A stretch of 21,769 nucleotides of DNA from a virus: positions 1-21,769 of IMG/VR virus record IMGVR_UViG_3300017748_000171, one strand, 5' to 3'. Under the pieces are notes generated by a model. It had not been told where the DNA came from. It made no database searches and saw only the letters and a program-made list of their open reading frames with translations. The position numbers and the translations under genes are program-made. Shown here in pieces: positions 14,368 to 21,769 of this stretch (position 1 is the first letter of the stretch; every line of letters starts with the position of its first letter).

Positions 14368-16725
14368 CTAATTAGGGGCGTAGGGCACTGTTGTATTTTT
14401 ACTGAAGATATCATCAAAGGTTGACGCTGGGGTGCTTTGACCACCCGGAGTTGAGCTTTGTAGTTGGATAACAATAGTGTTCAGGTCGTTTAACCTGTCT
14501 CCCAGTTCTCTTCGAATAAAATCATACTTTTGATAATCAGCCTGACTTAACGGCTGAGATAAGAAGCCTTCAACTCTTCTCAAGTCTGTCGTCATTTCAC
14601 CCTCTAGGGCTTTGTATTTACCTAAAGCGTCAGTTTTTGTTGTGGTTGCTTCATTAATGTTAGGTAAAAGCGCTGTTAACACTTGGCGAGACTCATTAGA
14701 CGCTCGACCCGGTCGTGCCGCAAGCATAGATTCCACTACTAACGTGTGGAATGCGGCCAAGCCTTGTTCCGCGTTTGCTTCATCCTGCTCGGGAGCAGCC
14801 GCGGAAGCTGCCTCTGAACCAAGAAGGCCCAACAAAGCAGGAGCGTACGTGTTAAAGGTACGATCAAGCTTAGCCCACGTGCCAAACATGCGCTCAATCG
14901 GATACTCCATTACGGCTTGTTGTATTCCGCTGGGTTCTGCACCCAAATCAGGAAGATTTACTGATTGTATTTCACCTAAGCTTAAAGGCTGAGACGATTC
15001 AAACAGTTGGTCGTATTCAACAGCAGAGACGCTAGAACCTTGCTGAGGTTGAGCGCCTGGTTGAGCGCCCGCGGGCCGTGCTCCGGGCTGCGGCTGAGGT
15101 GAACCCATTCCGCTAGGCATTTGAACCTGAACGCCCTTTTCCCTAGCTTCACGTATTGCTTCGACCCACTGGTCCGGCAAAGGCTGCCCAGGGACATTGC
15201 GGATAACTTCGACACCGTTTTGGAAGTCCCCCGTGGCTATTTCCTTAGGAGTAGTCATTTCGGTAATGGCTAAGTTAAGGCGCGTCAGGTTTGCATCGGA
15301 TACTGAGCCGTCTTTGAGACTGTTCAAAAGGGTGTTGTCTGCGAAGACACCTCTAACGTCTGAAGGTGTCATTTGTAGATCTTCCGGTTTTGGAACCCCT
15401 AGGTCCATTTCCTGAGCACCCTGCGCCATAGCGTTGCGGTAGGCCGCAGCACCGGCCGGAGTGCTTAAATCATGAGTCTGTGTAGACCCGTCAGGAAGCT
15501 GAACACGCTTTATATCCGGACTTTCACCGGCGCCGCGCAACCCAGAAATTTTATCAGTAGGGACAAGAAAGCCTTGCACCACATCTCCAAGGGCCATAGC
15601 AGCAGCTCTGCTTTCGGGGTCTCTCATATCATACGGTTGGCTTAATATTTGACCGTCTTGGCTTATATACTGTTGTATGTCCACTTCGCGGCCTTCCAAC
15701 TCTGCCTTTTTGTTCAATTCTAAAACTTTTAAATCATATTTTTGTTGATTTTCTATCTTTCTTAATCTAGATTCCTCTGCCATTTCAGCTTTCTTTGCCG
15801 CTGTTTTAGCCGCTTGCTCACGATCCGCGCCTACCCTGCCCGCAGCAGACTGTAGGGCCGCGCTGCGTGCACCTTGCTCACCTTTACGTAGTTCGGCTTG
15901 CTGTGCCGCGTAGGTGCCAGGGAGCGTTTGGAATACGTTAGCTAACTGCGAGGCGACGTTGCCCGTGCCACCTGCACCGCCAGCCATAGCTAGGCCGCGC
16001 TGCGCGATGTCAAAGAACAACTGACGTTTAGCCGCATCTCTATCTTGTTGAGTCGGAGCCATTATCTCTTGGAATGTAGCTAGGTCTTCGTTGTAGTAGT
16101 CCTTAAGAGAGCTTCCGCCCTCAGCGAACTTTCCCACAACACCGCCTTGCGCCATTCCCGCCGGTTGAGGTGCCTGGCGAGACATCATGATGTTGCCCAA
16201 GCCCTGACCCATGCGGTTAGGCTGCCCTGGCGCAGAGTCCATTGGCACTTTGCCTGCCACACCTGCCATAAGCTCACCAATACCACTTTCTGCCGCGCCT
16301 TTAGACGTCATCATCAAAGCGGGCTGAACCATAGTCAGGACACTAATCGGCGTAGATGTTGCATCTTGTGGACCAACATATTGAGCAAGCTCCTGATAAC
16401 GCGCTTCAAGGGGCTTTTGATTGCCACGGAATGCGTTAATCATTTGCTCGGGCCCTTGAGCTTGGTCCAATTGCGCCATGGCTTTTTTTGAAACCATAGA
16501 AGCGATGCCTTCGGCGGTCGGCGCTCCGGTAGGGCGAGGAGCCGCCATAGGAGGAGCCGCGGGCCGTGGTGCAGCACCCGGCGCACCCATAGGAGCAGGG
16601 GCAGGTCGCATAGGAGGCATAGCGCCCGGAGAAGCCGCGGGCCGCATTCCTGCGGGGGGCGTGGGCATTGGAACTCGAGCTGCTCCACCTTGCTGCATAA
16701 ATAAAGGCCGATTATATAAATTCAT
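14368..16725 (-). CDS. Virion-associated protein with Pro/Ala-rich N-terminus and coiled coil
   Basis: The 785-residue product begins MNLYNRPLFMQQGG and continues into a Pro/Ala/Met-rich segment (about 20-70). A small motif MAQGGVVGKFAEGGSS (191-206) follows. A charged coiled coil spans about 275-350, where Ala, Lys, Glu and Arg dominate. A second Pro/Gly/Gln-rich linker lies near 550-575, and the C-terminal part is helical. No enzymatic motif is visible. AGGA lies seven bases before the ATG. It sits between the 385- and 1262-residue genes in the late operon, the place of an internal or ejection protein (compare T7 gp15, about 747 residues). The GG-x-AxGG style motif is also found in the 299-residue protein upstream. 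The assignment is by context and composition. Confidence 0.75.
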   Translation of the reverse strand: MNLYNRPLFMQQGGAARVPMPTPPAGMRPAASPGAMPPMRPAPAPMGAPGAAPRPAAPPMAAPRPTGAPTAEGIASMVSKKAMAQLDQAQGPEQMINAFRGNQKPLEARYQELAQYVGPQDATSTPISVLTMVQPALMMTSKGAAESGIGELMAGVAGKVPMDSAPGQPNRMGQGLGNIMMSRQAPQPAGMAQGGVVGKFAEGGSSLKDYYNEDLATFQEIMAPTQQDRDAAKRQLFFDIAQRGLAMAGGAGGTGNVASQLANVFQTLPGTYAAQQAELRKGEQGARSAALQSAAGRVGADREQAAKTAAKKAEMAEESRLRKIENQQKYDLKVLELNKKAELEGREVDIQQYISQDGQILSQPYDMRDPESRAAAMALGDVVQGFLVPTDKISGLRGAGESPDIKRVQLPDGSTQTHDLSTPAGAAAYRNAMAQGAQEMDLGVPKPEDLQMTPSDVRGVFADNTLLNSLKDGSVSDANLTRLNLAITEMTTPKEIATGDFQNGVEVIRNVPGQPLPDQWVEAIREAREKGVQVQMPSGMGSPQPQPGARPAGAQPGAQPQQGSSVSAVEYDQLFESSQPLSLGEIQSVNLPDLGAEPSGIQQAVMEYPIERMFGTWAKLDRTFNTYAPALLGLLGSEAASAAAPEQDEANAEQGLAAFHTLVVESMLAARPGRASNESRQVLTALLPNINEATTTKTDALGKYKALEGEMTTDLRRVEGFLSQPLSQADYQKYDFIRRELGDRLNDLNTIVIQLQSSTPGGQSTPASTFDDIFSKNTTVPYAPN

Positions 16726-16733
16726 ATTGATTC

Positions 16734-17891
16734 CTATCCTACGCCCGCTAGAGCGCCTAGTCCGGCAATGCCGTAGCCGATTGCTTGGCCAAGACCGCTT
16801 TGCTGTGGTGAGGTAGTTGTACCCATTGTGCTTTGGTTAGAGGGCACGCGACTAAGTACGTCGCTCAGATAACCGTAAGACTGGAACGGCAACTGCTGGC
16901 GCTCGACGTTAGTGTTTCGTTGAGCATCCAAAATCTGTTGCTCTAACAACTGCTCTTGACCACCAAAACCAGCCAAGGCGGATACATCGCCACGCATCAA
17001 GTTAGTGGCAGTAGTACCCAGGTTTGCTTCCTGTTGACCAAGAGTAGCAATGCCGCTTCCGATATTGCCCAACAGCTCTGCGTCGCGCTGTGCCAATTGA
17101 CCGAAAGTGTTGCCTAAATTGCCCAGGTATTGACCCCCTTGTAACGCCCTACGTTGTTGGTTTTCTTGGGCTTGGGAGGCGGCGTTTAGTGCTTGCGTGT
17201 AACCCGTCTGGCGCAATTCGCCTAATGCACGAAGCTCTTCTCGATTTAAATTACGAATGGCTTCCTGTTCAGTTACCGCGGCCCTAGAACCTCCATACGC
17301 TCCGGCGTTAACAGCTTGTGACGCCTGTCCTATTTCTTCCAGACGACGAGCCCGATCAAAATCATCCTGGACTTGACTTACAACTGTATCCTCGTAAGGA
17401 TTAAAAAACGCGCTAATACCAGAGCTGGGGTCGGCTAACGTGCCTGGAGTAAAAGCCTCCATTCCGCCTTGGAGGGCTTTAGAACCGGCTTCTTGGTATA
17501 GGTACGGATCTTCTCTCGTCTCGTCTGCTAACAGAGCGGCTTGCTCATACATCCCGCTTCCGCGTTGGATGCCTCCTAGTCCACCTTGTATATACGGCAT
17601 ATAACTGCCAAGGTTTGCTTGAAGCAAATTGCGAGCTTGCGTTTGCTCAGGAGCAAACCCTGCTACTTGATAAGTAGGGGCATAAGCCGGGCCTATGGGT
17701 AACCCGGTTTCCGGGTCGGTTATTGCCCTAGAACCCATAATGGGATTACCGGCGTCGTCTTTTACGCCGGTGTCGTATTGCTCAAAGCCCATTTGCTGAT
17801 TAACAAGATCAAACGTAGACTCAAACAGGCCCCGTTTGTAGGCCTCGGTATACGGGTCTTCTCTTACTATGGATTCGGTAGTGGTAACCAT
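16734..17891 (-). CDS. Tail/ejection-type virion protein with GAYGGSR motif
   Basis: The 385-residue product carries a signature common in podophage tail or DNA-transfer proteins: FFNPYEDTVVSQVQDDFDR (162-180), then NAGAYGGSRAAVTEQEAIRN (195-214). In the family this reads roughly NPY...GAFGGSR...E..RN. The following region (215-330) is Gln/Ala/Leu-rich and helical, and the last 30 residues are Gly/Ala-rich and hydrophobic (LGQAIGYGIAGLGALAGVG), possibly a membrane-active tail. It follows the 299-residue gene by two bases and precedes the 785-residue gene by eight. The ATG at 17891 has an AGGATGG-type site upstream at rather long spacing. Its molecular role is not known; virion assignment is likely. 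Confidence 0.75.
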   Translation of the reverse strand: MVTTTESIVREDPYTEAYKRGLFESTFDLVNQQMGFEQYDTGVKDDAGNPIMGSRAITDPETGLPIGPAYAPTYQVAGFAPEQTQARNLLQANLGSYMPYIQGGLGGIQRGSGMYEQAALLADETREDPYLYQEAGSKALQGGMEAFTPGTLADPSSGISAFFNPYEDTVVSQVQDDFDRARRLEEIGQASQAVNAGAYGGSRAAVTEQEAIRNLNREELRALGELRQTGYTQALNAASQAQENQQRRALQGGQYLGNLGNTFGQLAQRDAELLGNIGSGIATLGQQEANLGTTATNLMRGDVSALAGFGGQEQLLEQQILDAQRNTNVERQQLPFQSYGYLSDVLSRVPSNQSTMGTTTSPQQSGLGQAIGYGIAGLGALAGVG

Positions 17892-17893
17892 GG

Positions 17894-18793
17894 TTACGCC
17901 ATCCTCGATTCTAAGCCGTTCATCATTTGATACATGTTACGAATGCCTTGTTCGCGGCTGCCGTTACCCATGCCTTCAACTGCTTTGGCGGTCATTACAA
18001 ATTCACCATCAGAAAGCATGGCCGGTATATCATCTGAAGTTCCCGTTCCGGGCCCGGATATACCGCCGTTTCGTCGAGGGAAAGCAGAAGGGTCTATATC
18101 ACCGCCTTTAGCATAACCTCGAGCAATGGCGGGTACGCCTATACGATATCTGCCGGGGTTTTGAGTCAGAAGGTCTTGGCCCGTAATGCCACCAAACTGC
18201 TGTACTTGCTGCTGCTCAACCGGGTCAAACGCGCCTGCGGCATATAAACCCGCAATGCCCGCACCCATTAAAGGGCCGTATTTACGCAGCATGTCGGGAT
18301 TGCCCGAGGCGTCCGGCATAAACGCTTGTTTAAGCGCGGCCATGCGTCCACCGTCCCCGCTGACTACATCACCCATAGATTCTAAGAAACCACGGTTGTC
18401 CGTTATCGGAGAAAGTTTTGAAACACTTAAATTTTGAGGAGCTTGCGCTGCTTGCGCGGGTTGCGCGGCCGCGCTAGTCGCCCCGTAAGTTTGCGTTGCA
18501 CCCCCTGTTTTCTCCGCTTTCATCCCAGGAATGTTTATTAGCGAAGCGTTAGCGCCACCCGAAGCAACGTCTTTAACTCCGCCAGAAACCTGTGCCGCGG
18601 GCCCCGCAGCGGGTTGCTTGTTCTTAAAGATATCTAAAGGAGACCCGCCACTTAAAAGCGCCGAGCCTACATTTAGGGCCGCTTGACCTTTAAAAGCGTC
18701 TTCAAAGTCTACGTCTGTGATTAAAGACGTGATACCGGCCTGGACCGCTGTATTTAAAGTGCCTTTAAGAAATTTTGCTAAAAGCTCTTCCAT
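17894..18793 (-). CDS. Virion protein with tape-measure-like SDGEFV motif
   Basis: The 299-residue product ends with a Gly-rich module: GYAKGGDIDPSAFPRRNGG (226-244), GPGTGTSDDIPAMLSDGEFV (247-266), then MTAKAVEGMGNGSR. This GPGTGTSD-IP-LSDGEFV signature recurs in tail tape-measure and tail-associated proteins of many phages. The N-terminal 60 residues are hydrophobic and helical, the middle is Ala/Gln/Pro-rich, and a short hydrophobic run (GPLMGAGIAGLYAAGAFDP) is at about 173-191. GGAG lies ten bases before the ATG, inside an upstream 18-codon frame. It is much shorter than a siphovirus tape measure, so a minor tail or ejection protein is likelier. Function is inferred. Confidence 0.75.
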   Translation of the reverse strand: MEELLAKFLKGTLNTAVQAGITSLITDVDFEDAFKGQAALNVGSALLSGGSPLDIFKNKQPAAGPAAQVSGGVKDVASGGANASLINIPGMKAEKTGGATQTYGATSAAAQPAQAAQAPQNLSVSKLSPITDNRGFLESMGDVVSGDGGRMAALKQAFMPDASGNPDMLRKYGPLMGAGIAGLYAAGAFDPVEQQQVQQFGGITGQDLLTQNPGRYRIGVPAIARGYAKGGDIDPSAFPRRNGGISGPGTGTSDDIPAMLSDGEFVMTAKAVEGMGNGSREQGIRNMYQMMNGLESRMA

Positions 18794-18795
18794 TT

Positions 18796-18852
18796 TTAGA
18801 GTGCTCCTTCCATTAGAATAGGAAAGTTATTCGATATGGTATCACCAGACAT
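18796..18852 (-). CDS. 18-codon micro-ORF in the late operon
   Basis: The frame encodes MSGDTISNNFPILMEGAL. Its ATG overlaps the stop of the 100-residue gene (TGATG), and its stop lies two bases before the ATG of the 299-residue gene. It exactly fills the only gap in this part of the operon and carries the GGAG that serves the next gene. It could be a translational-coupling leader or a tiny virion peptide. It could also be chance, since the gap is short. Confidence 0.4.
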   Translation of the reverse strand: MSGDTISNNFPILMEGAL

Positions 18853-19154
18853 CACGTAATTACCACTGATACAGACCCTAACACACCTAACCCTGATACT
18901 CCTGCCGGATTAGGTGAATTAGCTAAAGTTATCTTTAAAAAACCGTCTTTTTCGTATACGGCACCGACTTCCAAACCCGAATCATTACCCTGTTGTAAAT
19001 TAGTTAAGGTAAGGTCGGTAGCCCGCACGTCGCCAGGGTTTTGAATCTGACGGATCAATGTCTCATACGCTTCCTGAATAGCCGCAATCGTGTCTTGTTG
19101 ATACTCAGTTGGTGGGTTTGGAAAATAGACCCGAGTAAGACGTCTAGAGGACAT
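18852..19154 (-). CDS. Small tail-region protein, unknown function
   Basis: The 100-residue product has a helical N-terminal half (QQDTIAAIQEAYETLIRQIQ) and a beta-rich C-terminal half (GAVYEKDGFLKITLANSPNP, then VSGLGVLGSVSVVIT). Short proteins with this ending occur next to gp10-like genes in marine podophages, as far as I recall, but without a defined role. Its ATG overlaps the stop of the gp10-like gene (TAATG), and GGGAG lies six bases upstream. Its place suggests a tail or fibre-attachment component. Confidence 0.7.
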   Translation of the reverse strand: MSSRRLTRVYFPNPPTEYQQDTIAAIQEAYETLIRQIQNPGDVRATDLTLTNLQQGNDSGLEVGAVYEKDGFLKITLANSPNPAGVSGLGVLGSVSVVIT

Positions 19155-21073
19155 TACCTTCTCCCGTCTGGCCTAATATCTACTCTAGGCGTACCCAGCC
19201 GCCACTGCGTATCAGTCTTATCCGACTCAATCTTTAACGCAAAGGACCGACCTCGTAGCCGTATAAACGTCTGCTCAGTAAATTGTTCCACCGGCGTAGT
19301 GGCTGTCTGCACCACGTTAGAGTTATCACTCTGTAAATAAGCTCCGCCAGGGAAGTTACGGGCCTGCAACGTAAAAGTAGCGTTAGGCGCGTCGGATATA
19401 GAGTTTTCAAAGGTCAGATCAGGGATAAGCTTGCTCAAGAACACAAAGTTGTTGCCTTCGCCTATGCTCATCTGACTGCTTTCAATGTAGCTTGTAATAG
19501 CGCTAGGCGGGTTAGTGCTGCCGTCGTTCTGACCCGTTTCGTGGTTATACAAGTAACCGTCTGTAGACGCCGCAATCGGAGCGTTAAATAATCCCCTGTC
19601 GTGCCACGCGGTGCGCGTCAGAGTGCCCACGGCCCACGTGTTCTCTAAATAATTAAAGACCACGTAGCGATCGTTCTCGTTAGAATTTGCAGACGGGTAG
19701 AACCACCAAACTTCTGAGAAAGTGCTGTTAAGCGCGCAAACCGTCAGCTCTATTTGAGAGTTGTTAATATCGTCAAAGATATAGGCTCTAACCGGGCATG
19801 GAATCTTTTGCGTCTGGCCGGTGTAGACGTAGAAGTCACCGATTCCCATCCAAAAAACCTTATCATCTACCGCAGTAACCGCCGAAGGGCCGACTATGGT
19901 GATGTTTTCCGCAACTTGGGCTAGACCAAAAGTAAACGGCGGACCTAGAAACTGCATTGAATGTAGCGATATGTCGGTAAAAACAAGAATTTGGTTACGT
20001 GTTTCAACCGCAACAATAATTTCTGACCCAGAACCTACTCGAAGATCGCCTGCTGTATTGGTTACTTGAGTATCCCACGTGGTCAGAGACTCCTGTGACG
20101 AAAAACGTATTAACAGGGGGTCTTGAACGCCAATGTTATCCTCAGCATCGCAACCAAACACTACTACGTGACGATCGTTGTCGCTAACCAAGACCTGCTT
20201 GGCAACCGTAGGCGTGCCAGGATCTGCGCCAAAAAGGTCTTTCAAAGCCACTGCCCTGTCTACGACATAGTCGCTGCTGCTCGTATCCCAATAAAAAATA
20301 CCGCCGTCACGGGCGTTAAACAGGAGGTCTTCACCAAAATTGTCTATGCCCCACAGACGCACGTTGTTTACGGTCGTCAAAGTAGCCGACGAGCCCCAAG
20401 TGCCGCGGGACCAAACGCCAGAGCCCCAGCCCGTTCCGGTAACCACCACGCCAAGGCCGGAGTTGATTTGATAAGTGCCTACTACCGCCGCACCTCCATT
20501 ACCTGTGTCTGATCCGTTGGCCGCGACCAAGGTAGGATTAAGCACGCCGTCATCAGTAATAGACGCAATGGTGGAAACCGTACGAGCTTGAATGGTGTAG
20601 TTGTTCTCGTCCACGACGCTGATTTGATATTCTTGATTTAAAACAGCCGCTGTAATAACCCCGCCAAGAGTAGCCGCCCCACTAAAGGTAACAAAATCGC
20701 CCGTAGCCGCACCGTGGTTAGTGTCGGCAACGGCAATAGTAGAGGAGGTGTTGGTCGCGCCAAAAGTCACGTCGCCCGCGGCGGTGGTAGCCCGGATAGG
20801 GGTAATGTCGTAGTAGAAGCCGCCTTCGTTAATATAGAACTTAAACCGCGTGCCCACGGCCATGAGCAAAGAGCCTTGCAGAGTTACGTACGAATGAAGG
20901 GCGCGGCAGGGCGCAAGAAAGCTATAGTCAGACTGTCGAGTCCAACCGCCTATTTTCTCAGGGAATCCAAACCGGAAACGGATCTTATCAGAGTCCGACC
21001 AACCGCCTTCGTTAGAGTAGGAAGTGTTTTCTTTGTTAACGCCGGGTCTGAATTGTAATTTCGCTAAGGGCAT
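19154..21073 (-). CDS. P22 gp10-like tail/DNA-stabilisation protein
   Basis: This 639-residue protein has the start MPLAKLQFRPGVNKENTSYS and the segments SDSDKIRFRFGFPEKIGGW (26-44) that characterise podophage proteins related to P22 gp10, the tail hub/DNA-stabilisation protein. Repeats of beta strands with Trp and Gly (VRLWGIDNFGEDLLF, VFWMGIGDFYVY) suggest a beta-propeller-like body. Residues about 110-163 (TIAVADTNHGAATGDFVTFS, later YQISVVDENNYTIQA) look like an inserted FCCH-type beta domain. The C-terminus RLGTPRVDIRPDGRR is of a type common to the family. GAGG lies seven bases before the ATG. It is expected to sit between the portal and the tail tip. The fold is inferred from sequence pattern. 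Confidence 0.8.
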   Translation of the reverse strand: MPLAKLQFRPGVNKENTSYSNEGGWSDSDKIRFRFGFPEKIGGWTRQSDYSFLAPCRALHSYVTLQGSLLMAVGTRFKFYINEGGFYYDITPIRATTAAGDVTFGATNTSSTIAVADTNHGAATGDFVTFSGAATLGGVITAAVLNQEYQISVVDENNYTIQARTVSTIASITDDGVLNPTLVAANGSDTGNGGAAVVGTYQINSGLGVVVTGTGWGSGVWSRGTWGSSATLTTVNNVRLWGIDNFGEDLLFNARDGGIFYWDTSSSDYVVDRAVALKDLFGADPGTPTVAKQVLVSDNDRHVVVFGCDAEDNIGVQDPLLIRFSSQESLTTWDTQVTNTAGDLRVGSGSEIIVAVETRNQILVFTDISLHSMQFLGPPFTFGLAQVAENITIVGPSAVTAVDDKVFWMGIGDFYVYTGQTQKIPCPVRAYIFDDINNSQIELTVCALNSTFSEVWWFYPSANSNENDRYVVFNYLENTWAVGTLTRTAWHDRGLFNAPIAASTDGYLYNHETGQNDGSTNPPSAITSYIESSQMSIGEGNNFVFLSKLIPDLTFENSISDAPNATFTLQARNFPGGAYLQSDNSNVVQTATTPVEQFTEQTFIRLRGRSFALKIESDKTDTQWRLGTPRVDIRPDGRR

Positions 21074-21085
21074 TCGCTAACCTCA

Positions 21086-21508
21086 TCATAGGTATTCACC
21101 AGTCGCTATCATAGATGCGAGCTCATGTGCGCGGCCTTTTACGTCTCGACTCCACTTTGAATCGAGAAATTCCTTTGCTGCGAGGGTATAATCTGCCACT
21201 TCCATGGCAGCTAATGCGCGTCTGAAACCACGGAGTCGAGTGGCACCAAGGTTAAAACTGATGTCTATAATAGCATCTTTTCGGACATCATCAAGGTCGG
21301 TAAACCACGGATATTCCAAAGAAAGCTCTTTGATTACTCGCGCTATGTCGTTCTCAAGCAGGTAATCGACTTCATCTTCTGACAGTCCTAAACCGGACTT
21401 AGATATATTCCTGCCCACACCAATGGTTTCGTATCCAGCAGAACACAAATAAACGTGAGATCTCACGCCCTCATGGCGTTTGAGCATTTCTAGTAGTTTT
21501 TCGGTCAT
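21086..21508 (-). CDS. GH24 (T4-type) lysozyme, endolysin
   Basis: This 140-residue muramidase should hydrolyse the beta-1,4 bond between N-acetylmuramic acid and N-acetylglucosamine to lyse the host. The N-terminus aligns with T4 lysozyme: KRHEGVRSHVYLCSAGYETIG has the catalytic Glu at 13 and Thr at 28, while the position of T4 Asp20 is Cys22. This E-8-C-5-T spacing is a known variant of the family. Later, YPWFTDLDDVRKDAIIDISF and NLGATRLRGFRRAL are typical. No signal peptide or signal-anchor is visible, so export would need a holin not seen here. The ATG at 21508 has only a weak ribosome-binding site. The upstream neighbour may be a lysis lipoprotein. Confidence 0.92.
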   Translation of the reverse strand: MTEKLLEMLKRHEGVRSHVYLCSAGYETIGVGRNISKSGLGLSEDEVDYLLENDIARVIKELSLEYPWFTDLDDVRKDAIIDISFNLGATRLRGFRRALAAMEVADYTLAAKEFLDSKWSRDVKGRAHELASMIATGEYL

Positions 21509-21550
21509 AGCTGTTTCAACAATAATATCAGTTGCGCAAAGTCGTATAGG

Positions 21551-21769
21551 CTAGTCAGCACTTTTGATTACGCCGTCAGCGGCGTTTTCCTCGACTTCTT
21601 CTTCAGCTACTATGTCATCAATCGTGTCACAAACATCTTCTACTACAGCACCTGTAGTCATTGTAAGCGCGCCACGGCCTACTGCTCGAATGCCTTTGTA
21701 CATACCAGAACAGTAAATCTCTTTGTTTTGGATAACTTGCTCTACAGAGGCGCACGACGCCATAAGCAG
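21551..21769 (-). CDS. Putative lipoprotein, 5' end cut by the window edge
   Basis: The frame is open to the window edge, and the visible start reads LLMASCASVEQV. The MASC segment after Leu-Leu resembles a lipobox, with Cys as the lipidated residue. The visible ATG at 21763 is therefore probably internal, and the signal peptide would start beyond the window. The mature part has YCSGMYKGIRAVGRGALTMT and a VCDT segment with a second pair of Cys, then a very acidic tail. It lies next to the endolysin, which would suit a lysis-associated (outer-spanin-like) lipoprotein, though that is a guess. Confidence 0.6.
   Translation of the reverse strand: MLMASCASVEQVIQNKEIYCSGMYKGIRAVGRGALTMTTGAVVEDVCDTIDDIVAEEEVEENAADGVIKSAD

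Noticed and set aside
14612-14992. 126-codon rightward frame
   Set aside because: It lies wholly antisense to the well-supported 785-residue virion gene, has no ribosome-binding site and has biased composition typical of a shadow frame.
16478-16816. 112-codon Gly/Ala-rich rightward frame
   Set aside because: It is the antisense of the Pro/Ala-rich linker of the 785-residue gene; GC-rich coding sequence removes stops in the opposite frame.
20123-20512. 129-codon rightward frame
   Set aside because: It is antisense to the gp10-like gene, with no start signal and no recognisable motif.
1-21769. CRISPR array, insertion sequence, attachment site or rRNA
   Set aside because: No regularly spaced repeats, transposase, integrase, terminal inverted repeats or rRNA-like sequence could be found.

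Overview
The window is part of the genome of a tailed double-stranded DNA bacteriophage. The late genes look podovirus-like: a P22 gp10-like tail/stabilisation protein and a run of Gly/Ala/Pro-rich virion proteins that grow in size along the operon. The family-A DNA polymerase, the archaeo-eukaryotic-type primase and the style of the virion proteins resemble uncultured marine podophages. That comparison is from memory and no host can be named. Terminase, portal, major capsid and integrase genes are not seen and presumably lie outside the window. The left side of the window is a gene-dense early/accessory region.

Region 1 (1-2260) is accessory and regulatory. A rightward pair (staphylococcal-nuclease-like enzyme, small zinc-ribbon protein) ends in three tandem hairpins, the last a strong terminator. 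A leftward HNH endonuclease faces it. Next come two compact back-to-back units that share one -35 box: leftward, a 59-residue protein followed by a strong terminator; rightward, a 54-residue helix-turn-helix protein and a Cys-rich protein followed by a weaker terminator. This looks like a small regulatory switch. Two further small leftward genes fill 1967-2255.

Region 2 (2252-9039, leftward) is the replication operon. In transcription order it encodes a coiled-coil protein, a putative ssDNA-binding protein, a primase-polymerase, an SF1 (UvrD/PcrA-like) helicase, a small zinc-ribbon protein, a family-A DNA polymerase with 3'-5' exonuclease, and a ribbon-helix-helix-like protein with its own promoter. 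Most junctions are overlaps of start and stop codons. Together they can supply priming, unwinding, strand protection and synthesis without a visible DnaG/DnaB pair.

Region 3 (9040-10577) starts with a divergent promoter region carrying an inverted repeat. It drives the replication operon leftward and one SNF2-like SF2 ATPase gene rightward. That gene contains a tight cluster of DnaA-box-like sites.

Region 4 (10569-21769, leftward) is the late operon. It reads lipoprotein (cut by the window edge), GH24 lysozyme with a Cys in the second catalytic position, gp10-like beta-rich tail protein, a 100-residue virion-type protein, an 18-codon micro-ORF, then proteins of 299, 385, 785 and 1262 residues. 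The last four are probably tail-tip or DNA-ejection proteins. The promoter of this operon is outside the window.
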